Source of the DNA: Methylococcales bacterium
GTDB taxonomy: Bacteria; Pseudomonadota; Gammaproteobacteria; Methylococcales; Methylomonadaceae
DNA length: 64,000 nucleotides
NCBI GenBank assembly: GCA_028715725.1
Contig: JAQURG010000004.1
Location: forward strand, 1-64,000
Direction: 5' to 3'
Below, piece after piece: positions 56,452 through 64,000 of this stretch (position 1 is its first letter; every line of letters starts with the position of its first letter). The position numbers were made by a program, and so were the translations under genes. Under the pieces are notes generated by a model, which worked only from the letters and a program-made list of their open reading frames with translations, had not been told where the DNA came from and ran no database searches.

Positions 56452-57621
56452 ATGAACCCTTTTAAAAAATTTACCGTATTTTTATTATTCGGCTTACTGG
56501 TTACCCTCTTTCAGGCACAAGCAGAAAACGCTGAGATTGCCACCCCTCCCCCGCCACCTATAGCGGCGGCTGCTTATATATTGCAGGATTATCATACGGG
56601 TAAAATTCTGGCGGAAAATAACGCCGATGCCAGGCTGGCTCCTGCCAGCCTCACCAAAATAATGACAGTATATGTGGTGTTCAGGGAGCTCAGCAATGGC
56701 CACTTGCATCTTGATGATAATGCCACTATCAGTGAAAAAGCCTGGAAATCTCCCGGTTCGCGCATGTTTCTTGAGCTTGGCAACCAGGTAAAAGTTGAAG
56801 ACTTGCTTAAAGGCGTGATCATTCAATCGGGTAACGACGCCAGCGTGGCTCTGGCTGAGCATATCGCAGGCGATGAAACAACTTTTGCCGACATGATGAA
56901 TCAACACGCAGTGCGGCTGGGCATGACCAATAGTCATTTCAAAAACAGCGATGGGCTTCCGATGGAAGATCATTACACCAGTGCACGCGATTTGGCCATC
57001 CTGACCACGGCTTTAATCAAAGAATTTCCGGATTACTATCGCTGGTTTTCGCAAAAAGATTTTACCTTTAACAAAATAGTTCAACAAAACCGCAATATGC
57101 TGCTTTCGCGTGATGAGTCCGTTGACGGCGTTAAAACCGGATTTACCGATGATGCCGGTTATTGTCTGGTCGCCTCCGCACTCAGAGAAGATATGCGGCT
57201 TATTTCAGTCGTTATGGGTACAAGGAGCGCCAACGCCAGAGCTAACTATAATCAGAGTTTGCTTAACTATGGCTTCCGCTTTTTCGAATCGCATCGGCTT
57301 TATCAGGGAAAAACACCTTTAACTGAATCGAGGATCTGGAAAGGGGCCATTAAAACCCTACCGTTAGGTCTGGGTGAAGATCTTTACGCAACTATTCCAA
57401 GGCGCCAATATAAAGATCTTAAAGCCGTTATTACGGTTGATAAAAAAATAACCGCACCGGTGAAAGAAGGTGACAAGCTGGGCTCTGTCAAGGTTAACCT
57501 GAAAGATGAGCTCATTGCTGACAAAGATTTAATCGCTTTAAAGCCCGTTGATCGAGGCAATATTTTTCAAAGACTCTATGATAGCGTTATGATAATGATC
57601 GAGAAGCCTGATGAAAAATAA
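56452..57621 (+). CDS. dacA: D-alanyl-D-alanine carboxypeptidase (PBP5/6-type)
   Basis: A 389-residue class C PBP. The signal peptide ends TLFQAQAEN. The catalytic SLTK is at 66-69, SGN at 126-128 and KTG in DGVKTGFTDDAGYC. A PBP5 C-terminal beta domain (KDLKAVITVDKKITAPVKEG) and a C-terminal amphipathic anchor (RLYDSVMIMIEKPDEK) follow. It removes the terminal D-Ala of pentapeptides in the periplasm. The 3' end overlaps dat by 11 bases. Confidence 0.96.
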   Translation: MNPFKKFTVFLLFGLLVTLFQAQAENAEIATPPPPPIAAAAYILQDYHTGKILAENNADARLAPASLTKIMTVYVVFRELSNGHLHLDDNATISEKAWKSPGSRMFLELGNQVKVEDLLKGVIIQSGNDASVALAEHIAGDETTFADMMNQHAVRLGMTNSHFKNSDGLPMEDHYTSARDLAILTTALIKEFPDYYRWFSQKDFTFNKIVQQNRNMLLSRDESVDGVKTGFTDDAGYCLVASALREDMRLISVVMGTRSANARANYNQSLLNYGFRFFESHRLYQGKTPLTESRIWKGAIKTLPLGLGEDLYATIPRRQYKDLKAVITVDKKITAPVKEGDKLGSVKVNLKDELIADKDLIALKPVDRGNIFQRLYDSVMIMIEKPDEK

Positions 57622-58453
57622 AATAGTTTACCTGAACGGGCGATATCTGCCGCTTGCCGAAGCCAAAATATCAGTACTGGATCGAGGATTTTTATTCGGC
57701 GATGGAGTTTACGAAGTTATCCCGTCCTACTCCGGACATTTATTTCATTTCCATAAACATATGGAACGTCTGGAAAACAGCCTGGCGTCCATCCGATTGC
57801 CAAACCCTCATACGCGGGAGCAATGGCTGGAAATTATGACGCCCTTGCTGGATACAAATTTTGATCAGTATATTTATCTACAGATTACCCGTGGAACTGC
57901 GGATAAAAGAGATCATGCTTTTCCGGAAAATACGCCGCCCACCGTTTTTGCGATGTGCTCGAATATCGTGCCTTTTCCCGGCTTAAGTACCGGAATAAAA
58001 GCAGTCAGCATGGATGATAGCCGCTGGAAGCTTTGCAATGTTAAAGCCATCACGCTATTGGGCAATATTCTGCACAGACAAGAAGCTCTGGACCAGGGCA
58101 GTGCCGAAGCACTGCTGGTAAAAGACGGTTTTGTAACCGAAGGGGCCGCCAGCAATGTTTTTGCGGTGATTGATGGCGTTTTATGCACTCCGCCCAAAGG
58201 CAACGACATATTGCCCGGCATTACCCGCGATGTAATTCTGGATATAGCACAAAAAAACAATATCCCTACGCGCGAAGATAAAATTTCATTTGCCGCCCTG
58301 CCAGCAGCCAGCGAAATCTGGGTAACCAGTTCTACTCGTGAAATCATACCCATAGTTGAACTTGACTCTAAACCTGTAGGCGACGGCAAACCCGGTCCGG
58401 TATGGCAAACCTTAAATCAGCTTTTTCAAGCTTATAAACAATCCCTGCTATGA
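57611..58453 (+). CDS. dat: D-amino acid aminotransferase
   Basis: A 280-residue fold-type IV PLP aminotransferase. Typical are ISVLDRGFLFGDGVYEVIPS, the PLP Lys145 in CNVKAITLLGN (the same number as in Bacillus D-amino acid aminotransferase), EGAASNVFAVIDG and PGITRDVILDIA. It would convert D-alanine and a 2-oxo acid to pyruvate and a D-amino acid such as D-glutamate. Branched-chain aminotransferase is less likely given the neighbours. It overlaps dacA and the downstream ybeD. Confidence 0.88.
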   Translation: MKNKIVYLNGRYLPLAEAKISVLDRGFLFGDGVYEVIPSYSGHLFHFHKHMERLENSLASIRLPNPHTREQWLEIMTPLLDTNFDQYIYLQITRGTADKRDHAFPENTPPTVFAMCSNIVPFPGLSTGIKAVSMDDSRWKLCNVKAITLLGNILHRQEALDQGSAEALLVKDGFVTEGAASNVFAVIDGVLCTPPKGNDILPGITRDVILDIAQKNNIPTREDKISFAALPAASEIWVTSSTREIIPIVELDSKPVGDGKPGPVWQTLNQLFQAYKQSLL

Positions 58454-58713
58454 GTGAAGAAACACTTCTGGAATTCCCTTGCCAATTTCCTATCAAGGCA
58501 ATGGGCAAGGCCGATTTGGAATTCGACCTGATGGTAGTTGAGATAGTACGCCGTCATGCACCTGATATTAAAGAGGGAGCGGTAACCACTCGCCCCAGCA
58601 GAGATGGCAATTACATCTCGGTAACCGTCATTGTAGAAGCCTCAAGCAAAAGGCAACTTAACGCCATTTATCAGGATTTACATGATCATCCTCTCGTTCT
58701 GATGGTACTGTAA
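58450..58713 (+). CDS. ybeD: YbeD/DUF493 family protein
   Basis: An 87-residue ferredoxin-like-fold protein, typically found between dacA and lipB. Family features are LLEFPCQFPIKAMGKADLEF, SRDGNYISVTVIVEASSKRQ and the end YQDLHDHPLVLMVL. The fold resembles the ACT-like regulatory domain. The function is unknown, though its genomic link to lipoate genes suggests a role there. It overlaps the dat stop (ATGA). Confidence 0.9.
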   Translation: MSEETLLEFPCQFPIKAMGKADLEFDLMVVEIVRRHAPDIKEGAVTTRPSRDGNYISVTVIVEASSKRQLNAIYQDLHDHPLVLMVL

Positions 58714-58736
58714 AAACATCCTGAACAAACATTCTT

Positions 58737-59342
58737 ATGGTGGTGATACGTCATTTGGGATTGCAGGATTATGAAATCATCTGGCAGGATATGCAGCTCT
58801 TCAACCAGAAACGTAATGCAGAGACGGCTGACGAGTTATGGGTGGTCGAACATTTTCCTGTTTATACTTTAGGCTTGAATGGCAAACGTGAGCATGTGCT
58901 GAACGCCGGCCGCATTCCGGTTATTAATTCCGATCGGGGCGGACAAGTGACTTATCATGGTCCCGGACAACTGATTATTTATACTCTACTGGATCTTAAA
59001 AGGCTGAATTGGGGAGTCCGCCAGTTAGTTACGGTGCTGGAACAAGCCATGATCAGTGCCTTGGCAGAACATGGCGTCCTGTCTGCTTCCAGAGCTGATG
59101 CGCCCGGCGTTTACGTGGACAATAAAAAAATTGGCTCTATCGGGTTAAGAATTAAAAAAAACTGTAGCTATCATGGCCTGAGTCTCAACAATGATATGGA
59201 CTTGCGCCCTTTCAACTCTATAAACACTTGCGGTTATTCAGACCTTAAAGTCACTCAACTGGCTGATCTGGGTGTCGCTATCGACACCAATGAACTTGCA
59301 AATTCTGTAACTCAGGCTATTACCACTGCATTGCAAACATGA
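58737..59342 (+). CDS. lipB: Octanoyltransferase LipB
   Basis: A 201-residue enzyme that moves octanoyl groups from acyl carrier protein to lipoyl domains. Seen are [40 protein letters not shown], the Lys in [15 protein letters not shown] and the nucleophilic Cys in [15 protein letters not shown]. The ATG at 58737 follows ybeD by 23 bases. The stop overlaps the lipA start (ATGA). Confidence 0.96.
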   Translation: MVVIRHLGLQDYEIIWQDMQLFNQKRNAETADELWVVEHFPVYTLGLNGKREHVLNAGRIPVINSDRGGQVTYHGPGQLIIYTLLDLKRLNWGVRQLVTVLEQAMISALAEHGVLSASRADAPGVYVDNKKIGSIGLRIKKNCSYHGLSLNNDMDLRPFNSINTCGYSDLKVTQLADLGVAIDTNELANSVTQAITTALQT

Positions 59343-60304
59343 CCACTCAGGCACCTTCCCGCTCTACTCCCGAATCCCATCAGCGTAATGCTGAAAAACT
59401 GGCGCGTATCCCGATAAAAGTTGAACCGGCAGAGACGGTTTTGCGCAAACCTGACTGGATACGCGTCAAATTGTCAGCCAGTGACGAGATCACAAAAATC
59501 AAGCACCTGCTACGCGAGCGCCAACTCCATACCGTTTGTGAAGAAGCGGCCTGCCCCAACCTTTCTGAATGTTTTCAGCACGGCACTGCCACATTTATGA
59601 TAATGGGCGACTTGTGCACCCGCCGCTGTCCGTTTTGCGATGTAGCGCACGGCAAACCGCTGGCGCTGGATAAAGACGAACCGCAAAATCTGGCGGATGC
59701 GATTGAAGCATTAGCCTTAAAATATGTCGTCATCACTTCGGTAGATCGTGATGACTTAAGAGATGGGGGGGCCGGACACTTTGCCGAGTGTATAAAAAAG
59801 ATCCGCCTGCAAACACCCGCAACCAAAATAGAAATTCTGGTCCCCGACTTTCGTGGGCGCATGGATAAAGCCATCGCCATACTCGCCGAAGAGCCCTGCG
59901 ACGTGTTCAACCATAACCTGGAAACTGTCCCCAGGCTTTATAAACAGGTACGTCCGGGCGCTGATTATCAGGGTTCTCTCGAATTACTGCGCCGGTATAA
60001 TCAAGCACAGCCGCAAACCCCCACCAAATCAGGACTGATGCTTGGCGTGGGCGAAGAGCAGGAAGAAGTGCACCAGGTCATGAGAGATTTATTAGCTCAC
60101 GGATGTTCAATGCTGACATTAGGCCAGTATCTGCAACCCAGTAACGCACATTTACCTGTTAAAAACTACATTACGCCGGCGCAATTCGACGAATATGGCG
60201 CTGTTGCAATGGCACTGGGATTCAAACAAGTCGCCAGTGCGCCTATGGTCAGATCGTCCTATCATGCCGATCTTCAGGCTAGAGCTATTATCAGTGATAA
60301 TTAA
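59339..60304 (+). CDS. lipA: Lipoyl synthase LipA
   Basis: A 321-residue radical SAM enzyme that inserts two sulfurs into protein-bound octanoyl groups. The auxiliary cluster cysteines are in [12 protein letters not shown] and the radical SAM cluster in [28 protein letters not shown] and the final [12 protein letters not shown] are typical. It is complete and ends the supercluster that began at mreB. Confidence 0.97.
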   Translation: MTTQAPSRSTPESHQRNAEKLARIPIKVEPAETVLRKPDWIRVKLSASDEITKIKHLLRERQLHTVCEEAACPNLSECFQHGTATFMIMGDLCTRRCPFCDVAHGKPLALDKDEPQNLADAIEALALKYVVITSVDRDDLRDGGAGHFAECIKKIRLQTPATKIEILVPDFRGRMDKAIAILAEEPCDVFNHNLETVPRLYKQVRPGADYQGSLELLRRYNQAQPQTPTKSGLMLGVGEEQEEVHQVMRDLLAHGCSMLTLGQYLQPSNAHLPVKNYITPAQFDEYGAVAMALGFKQVASAPMVRSSYHADLQARAIISDN

Positions 60305-60959
60305 TGCCTCTGAAAAAATTACACGCTCCAAGACCGGATAATCAATTTCTATTCGCCAGATCGATCTGCGGTTTCTTTTCCAGTCCGGTGGTGATTCTCC
60401 CTGCTCTCTCATGCCTGAAGTGAACTGTGCTTTTTAGGATTAAGCAGACCGGGTTAGCGACCGGTGTTAATCCACGCTTTCTTATATGCCATAATCGTAA
60501 TGGCGTTTTTAAATCATTGATAAGCAGAGCAAGAAGTCGGCTTAATCTCGGACAAAGAATCGCCCTTTGCCAATGAACCTTTCCTGGCCAAGTATATCCT
60601 TCAACTTATAAAAGCTCCTTTGACTTTTCCATTATTATAAATCGGGTTACACTGCGCAAATTCTATATACAAAACTTTTGCTGATTAGCAAGAGTCTCCA
60701 GCCAATGCACAACAACTACAGATTAACGTCGTTCCGGCAGGGATTGCCGGAATCCAGAAGCCAGGGAGGGCATGTTGAGATCACATTCCTGTAGCCTAGA
60801 TACCGGCACAAATCTGTCTGGAACAGATTTGCATTTACCAGAAGGGCGGTAGGCAGGAAGCCTAACGTGAATCCCTGCCAGTATGACGATTTCTGCGAAT
60901 AACTGAAGTATCTTGTTTAAATCAAGAAATTTTTTAGTCAATCCCTGAGGAGAATAACC
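60305..60959. other. Intergenic region with a repeat element
   Basis: This 655-bp gap after lipA holds no recognised gene. Its main content is the inverted-repeat element at 60727-60889. The first 420 bases show no clear structure. AGGAGAAT directly precedes the next ATG at 60960. Confidence 0.5.
60727..60889. repeat. Dispersed inverted-repeat element (REP/MITE-like)
   Basis: The 163-bp element is bounded by CGTCGTTCCGGCAGGGATT (left) and the imperfect inverse AATCCCTGCCAGTATGACG (right), 16 of 19 positions matching. Inside, CAAATCTGT (60809-60817) and ACAGATTTG (60823-60831) form a perfect 9-bp stem with a 5-base loop. The left end itself contains CCGGCA and TGCCGG arms. No ORF is present. 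Confidence 0.65.
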
Positions 60960-63107
60960 ATGAATCTTTCACGCTTGATGTTATTGGCCTTAATCCTGGT
61001 CCTGATTACCGCCTTTTTCATTTTCGATTTGCCGAGCTACTTGACCCTTGAAAATTTAAAGGTGCAGCAAGAGTCTATCGAGTCTTACCGGTATAACCAC
61101 CCCGGCATGACCATTATCATTTATGCCTTGATTTATATAGCCGTAACCGGCCTGTCTCTGCCGGGCGCAGCCGTTCTTACGCTCGCCGGCGGCGCTATCT
61201 TTGGCTTGCTGTGGGGAACGGTAATTGTTTCTTTCGCTTCCAGCATCGGCGCAACCCTGGCTTTTCTGGCGGCCCGCTTTCTGTTTCGTGATGCAGTCAA
61301 GTCCCGGTTTGGCGAGCGCTTGCAAGCCATCGATGCAGGTGTGGCTAAAGAAGGCGCGTTGTATCTGTTCACTCTGAGATTGGTGCCGGTTTTTCCATTC
61401 TTTATGATCAATCTGGCGATGGGTTTGACCAATATTAAAACGCGGACTTTCTATTGGGTCAGTCAGGTGGGGATGCTGGCCGGCACAATAGTTTATGTCA
61501 ATGCAGGGACTCAGCTTGGCAAGCTGAAATCATTATCGGACATTCTGTCCCCAGGGCTAATCGGTTCTTTTATTTTATTGGGTATTTTTCCGCTGATCGC
61601 CAATAAAATTGTTGAAGCCATTAAAGCGAATAAGGTCTATGCAAACTGGACCAAGCCTGCACGCTTTGACACCAATATTATCGTGATTGGCGCGGGTTCA
61701 GGCGGCTTGGTCACCGCCTATATTGCCGCCGCCGTCAAGGCTAAGGTCACCTTAATTGAAAAACATAAAATGGGCGGCGATTGCCTGAACGCCGGCTGCG
61801 TTCCGTCAAAAGCGCTGATCCGCTCCGCCAGACTATTGGGCCATATACGCCGGGCTGCGGAGTTCGGCATTAAAAAAGCCGACGCTGAATTTGATTTCGC
61901 CGATGTCATGAATCGGGTACAGTCGGTTATCAATACCGTGGAACCCCACGATTCCGTGCAGCGTTATTCAAACCTGGGCGTAGAGGTCATCGAAGGTGAA
62001 GCCAGAATTCTTTCGCCGTGGGAGGTTCAGGTAACATCAGCCGGTGAAACCCTCACACTAACCACTCGTTCCATTGTTATTGCAGCTGGAGCCTATCCGT
62101 TTATACCGCCGATTCCCGGCGTGGAAGAAATCGATTATCTGACCTCAGATAATATCTGGGCATTGCGCGAGCTGCCCAAGCGTCTGGTTGTATTGGGCGG
62201 GGGTCCTATTGGCAGCGAACTGGCACAATGCTTTGCCCGCTTCGGCAGTAAAGTGACTCAAGTGGAAATGGCGCCGCGCTTGCTGATCCGCGAAGACAGC
62301 GATGCGTCGGAGTTGGTCATGACGAAGTTCCGCCAGGAAGGTATCGATGTGCTGGTTGGACATACCGCCAAACAGTTCATCATCGAAAACGGTGAAAAAG
62401 TCCTGATTGCCGAGCATCAAGGCCAGGAAGTGCGTATTTCTTTCGATCGCGTGTTATTGGCTATAGGCCGCAATGCGAATATCAAAGGATATGGCCTTGA
62501 AGAGCTGGGGGTGGAATTATCGCCAAAGCGCACCATAGCCATTAACGATTTTCAGGAAACCAATTATCCGAATATTTTTGCCGTCGGCGACGTATCTGGC
62601 CCGTTCCAGTTCACCCATACCGCCGCGCATCAAGCCTGGTATGCTTCGGTCAATGCGCTATTCGGCAGTTTTCTTAAGTTTCGCACCGATAATTCCGTTA
62701 TTCCGTGGGCTACATTTACTGATCCTGAAGTTGCCAGAGTCGGCCTTAATGAACAGGATGCAAAAGAAAAAAAGATTGCTTATGAAGCCAGCACCTATCA
62801 TATTGACGACCTCGACCGCGCTATCGCTGATGGAGAAGCGCATGGTTTTGTTAAAGTGCTGACTCAACCGGGCAAAGACCGCATTTTGGGTGTCACTATC
62901 GTAGGTCAACATGCCGGAGACCTGCTGGCTGAATTCGTGCTGGCAATGAAATACAATATCGGTCTGAACAAATTGCTCGGCACCATCCATATTTATCCGA
63001 CGATGGCTGAAGCAAACAAATATGCGGCCGGTGTCTGGAAGCGTAATCATGCGCCGCAATTTCTGCTGCGCTGTGCTGAACGTTTTCACACCTGGCGCCG
63101 GGGTTAA
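60960..63107 (+). CDS. VTT (TVP38/TMEM64-like) membrane domain fused to FAD/NAD(P) disulfide oxidoreductase
   Basis: A 715-residue two-part protein. Residues 1 to about 220 are a VTT-type membrane domain with the reentrant-loop motif GAAVLTLAGGAIFGLLWGTV and LRLVPVFPFFMINLAMGL. From about 238 (IIVIGAGSGGLVTAYIAA) a mercuric reductase-like flavoprotein follows, with the redox pair Cys275/Cys280 in GGDCLNAGCVPSK, an NAD(P) motif VLGGGPIGSELAQC and a dimerisation domain. The C-terminal vicinal cysteines of mercuric reductase are absent. It likely passes electrons at the inner membrane, but the acceptor is unknown. AGGAGAAT precedes the ATG. Confidence 0.9.
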   Translation: MNLSRLMLLALILVLITAFFIFDLPSYLTLENLKVQQESIESYRYNHPGMTIIIYALIYIAVTGLSLPGAAVLTLAGGAIFGLLWGTVIVSFASSIGATLAFLAARFLFRDAVKSRFGERLQAIDAGVAKEGALYLFTLRLVPVFPFFMINLAMGLTNIKTRTFYWVSQVGMLAGTIVYVNAGTQLGKLKSLSDILSPGLIGSFILLGIFPLIANKIVEAIKANKVYANWTKPARFDTNIIVIGAGSGGLVTAYIAAAVKAKVTLIEKHKMGGDCLNAGCVPSKALIRSARLLGHIRRAAEFGIKKADAEFDFADVMNRVQSVINTVEPHDSVQRYSNLGVEVIEGEARILSPWEVQVTSAGETLTLTTRSIVIAAGAYPFIPPIPGVEEIDYLTSDNIWALRELPKRLVVLGGGPIGSELAQCFARFGSKVTQVEMAPRLLIREDSDASELVMTKFRQEGIDVLVGHTAKQFIIENGEKVLIAEHQGQEVRISFDRVLLAIGRNANIKGYGLEELGVELSPKRTIAINDFQETNYPNIFAVGDVSGPFQFTHTAAHQAWYASVNALFGSFLKFRTDNSVIPWATFTDPEVARVGLNEQDAKEKKIAYEASTYHIDDLDRAIADGEAHGFVKVLTQPGKDRILGVTIVGQHAGDLLAEFVLAMKYNIGLNKLLGTIHIYPTMAEANKYAAGVWKRNHAPQFLLRCAERFHTWRRG

Positions 63108-63299
63108 TATGCAACTCTTCGGAAGCGGGAAGCGGCATGAGGGTATAGTCGGCCCTTTGGTAAGAATGGCTTCTGATACAATAGCAAAAAAGCAGGCAAA
63201 TCGCATCGACATGCTACAAGCCTCAAAAACCGCACTACATTGAGTTAACTATTCGTTACCTGACTAACAATATTTCCCATACTGATTTTGTCTTTATTT

Positions 63300-64000
63300 A
63301 TGACCCGTTTTAATCTCGCGCTAAGACTACTTTGGCGTGACAGTCGCTCCGGCGAATTAACAATTTTATTGTTGGCGTTAATTATCGCAGTTACCAGCTC
63401 AACAGCCATTGCCCTGTTCTCGGACCGCCTGCAACGCACGATGATCAATCAGACTGCCGAGTTTCTAGCAGCCGATTTGGTGGTAACCAGTCCGACAATA
63501 ATCCCAGCCGCCTGGCCTGCAAAGGCCACCGAGCTGGATTTGGCGCAAGCACGAACGGCTGAATTTTCCAGTGTCTTGATTGAACATGACGAAATGTTAT
63601 TAGCGAGCGTTAAAGCCGTCAGCGATGCTTATCCCCTGCGTGGTTTTTTAAAAACAACAACAATGGATTATTCGACCGAAAGCATTGCACAGAATGGACC
63701 GGAGAAAGGAACAGCCTGGCTTGAAAAACGCATTTTGCCGGCGCTTAAGCTCCAATTAGGCGATCCGCTAACGGTGGGTGAAAAACAGCTGACCATCAGT
63801 AAAATCATTACTTATGAGCCCGATAAGCAAGGCAATTTTTACAGCTTCTCTCCCCGTGTGATGATTAATGAGGCGGATTTGCAGGCTACCGGAATCATTC
63901 AACCCGGCAGTCATGTTCATTATTTCTTCCAATTTACCGGCGAATCTAACAAACTGGATGAATTCAAGCGCTGGCTTAAACCGCAGTTGAATCCATCGCA
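63300..64000 (+). CDS. FtsX-like ABC transporter permease (partial, runs off the window)
   Basis: The first 233 codons of a large permease; the frame is open to the window end. The N-terminus TRFNLALRLLWRDSRSGELT leads into a membrane helix (ILLLALIIAVTSSTAIALF). A periplasmic MacB_PCD-like domain follows (GTAWLEKRILPALKLQLGDP; LTISKIITYEPDKQGNFYSF). This is the layout of YbbP-type permeases, about 800 residues long with two FtsX modules. The usual ATPase partner is not in the 190 bp upstream. The start ATG at 63300 is inferred from the family N-terminus. Confidence 0.82.
   Translation, partial: MTRFNLALRLLWRDSRSGELTILLLALIIAVTSSTAIALFSDRLQRTMINQTAEFLAADLVVTSPTIIPAAWPAKATELDLAQARTAEFSSVLIEHDEMLLASVKAVSDAYPLRGFLKTTTMDYSTESIAQNGPEKGTAWLEKRILPALKLQLGDPLTVGEKQLTISKIITYEPDKQGNFYSFSPRVMINEADLQATGIIQPGSHVHYFFQFTGESNKLDEFKRWLKPQLNPS

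Overview
The window looks like a moderately AT-rich gammaproteobacterial chromosome. The lineage evidence is the set of conserved neighbourhoods: nlpD-rpoS, ypjD next to ffh with rpsP-rimM-trmD-rplS, dnaB-alr, gatCAB, and mreBCD-mrdA-rodA-mltB-rlpA-dacA-dat-ybeD-lipB-lipA. The NAD-type isocitrate dehydrogenase, the RAYT/REP elements and general protein character would fit a methanotroph of the Methylococcales, but no methane-oxidation gene is present, so that placement is only an inference.

Layout. 0.1-3.4 kb: a transglutaminase-like protein, an Rnk-like protein and the DbpA RNA helicase. 3.5-7.1 kb: a molybdenum locus with modE, a two-domain molbindin, a porin-like beta-barrel and the 5' stump of modA, with two candidate ModE-type operators. 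7.2-9.3 kb: a discoidin-like hypothetical and a GNAT/carbon-nitrogen hydrolase pair. 9.4-11.8 kb: J-domain protein, nlpD, rpoS. 11.9-14.9 kb: mobB-moeA and icd. 15-18.3 kb: a decayed accessory stretch holding a LuxR-type regulator, a small secreted protein, a dead RAYT flanked by opposed REPs, an L,D-transpeptidase remnant and a 107-bp copy of part of icd. 18.3-21.1 kb: hsp20-lon. 21.1-21.8 kb: a long AT-rich gap with four DnaA-box-like 9-mers, two of them in a perfect palindrome. 22.3-23.5 kb: a trans-sulfuration-family PLP enzyme. 23.7-31.2 kb: a complete type I restriction-modification system (hsdM-hsdS-hsdR), an orphan antitoxin-like HTH gene and tRNA-Arg(CCT). 31.5-37.9 kb: an OmpA-like lipoprotein with an 18-bp tandem-repeat tail, a flippase, a TonB receptor and the stump of a nucleotidyltransferase gene. 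37.9-49 kb: alr, dnaB, ypjD, ffh, rpsP-rimM-trmD-rplS and gatCAB. 48.9-60.3 kb: the cell-shape, peptidoglycan and lipoate supercluster. 60.3-64 kb: a repeat, a VTT-domain/flavin-reductase fusion and the start of an ABC permease cut by the window edge.

Functional coherence. Molybdenum handling is concentrated in the first 14 kb: sensing (ModE), storage (Mop) and cofactor assembly (MobB, MoeA), but with transport (modA) broken here. The right half is housekeeping: translation and protein targeting, replication, cell elongation and lipoate synthesis. mreC has no standard start codon in its full-length frame; an AUA (or AUU) start, or a base error, must be assumed. No CRISPR array, intact transposase, integrase or rRNA gene was seen.
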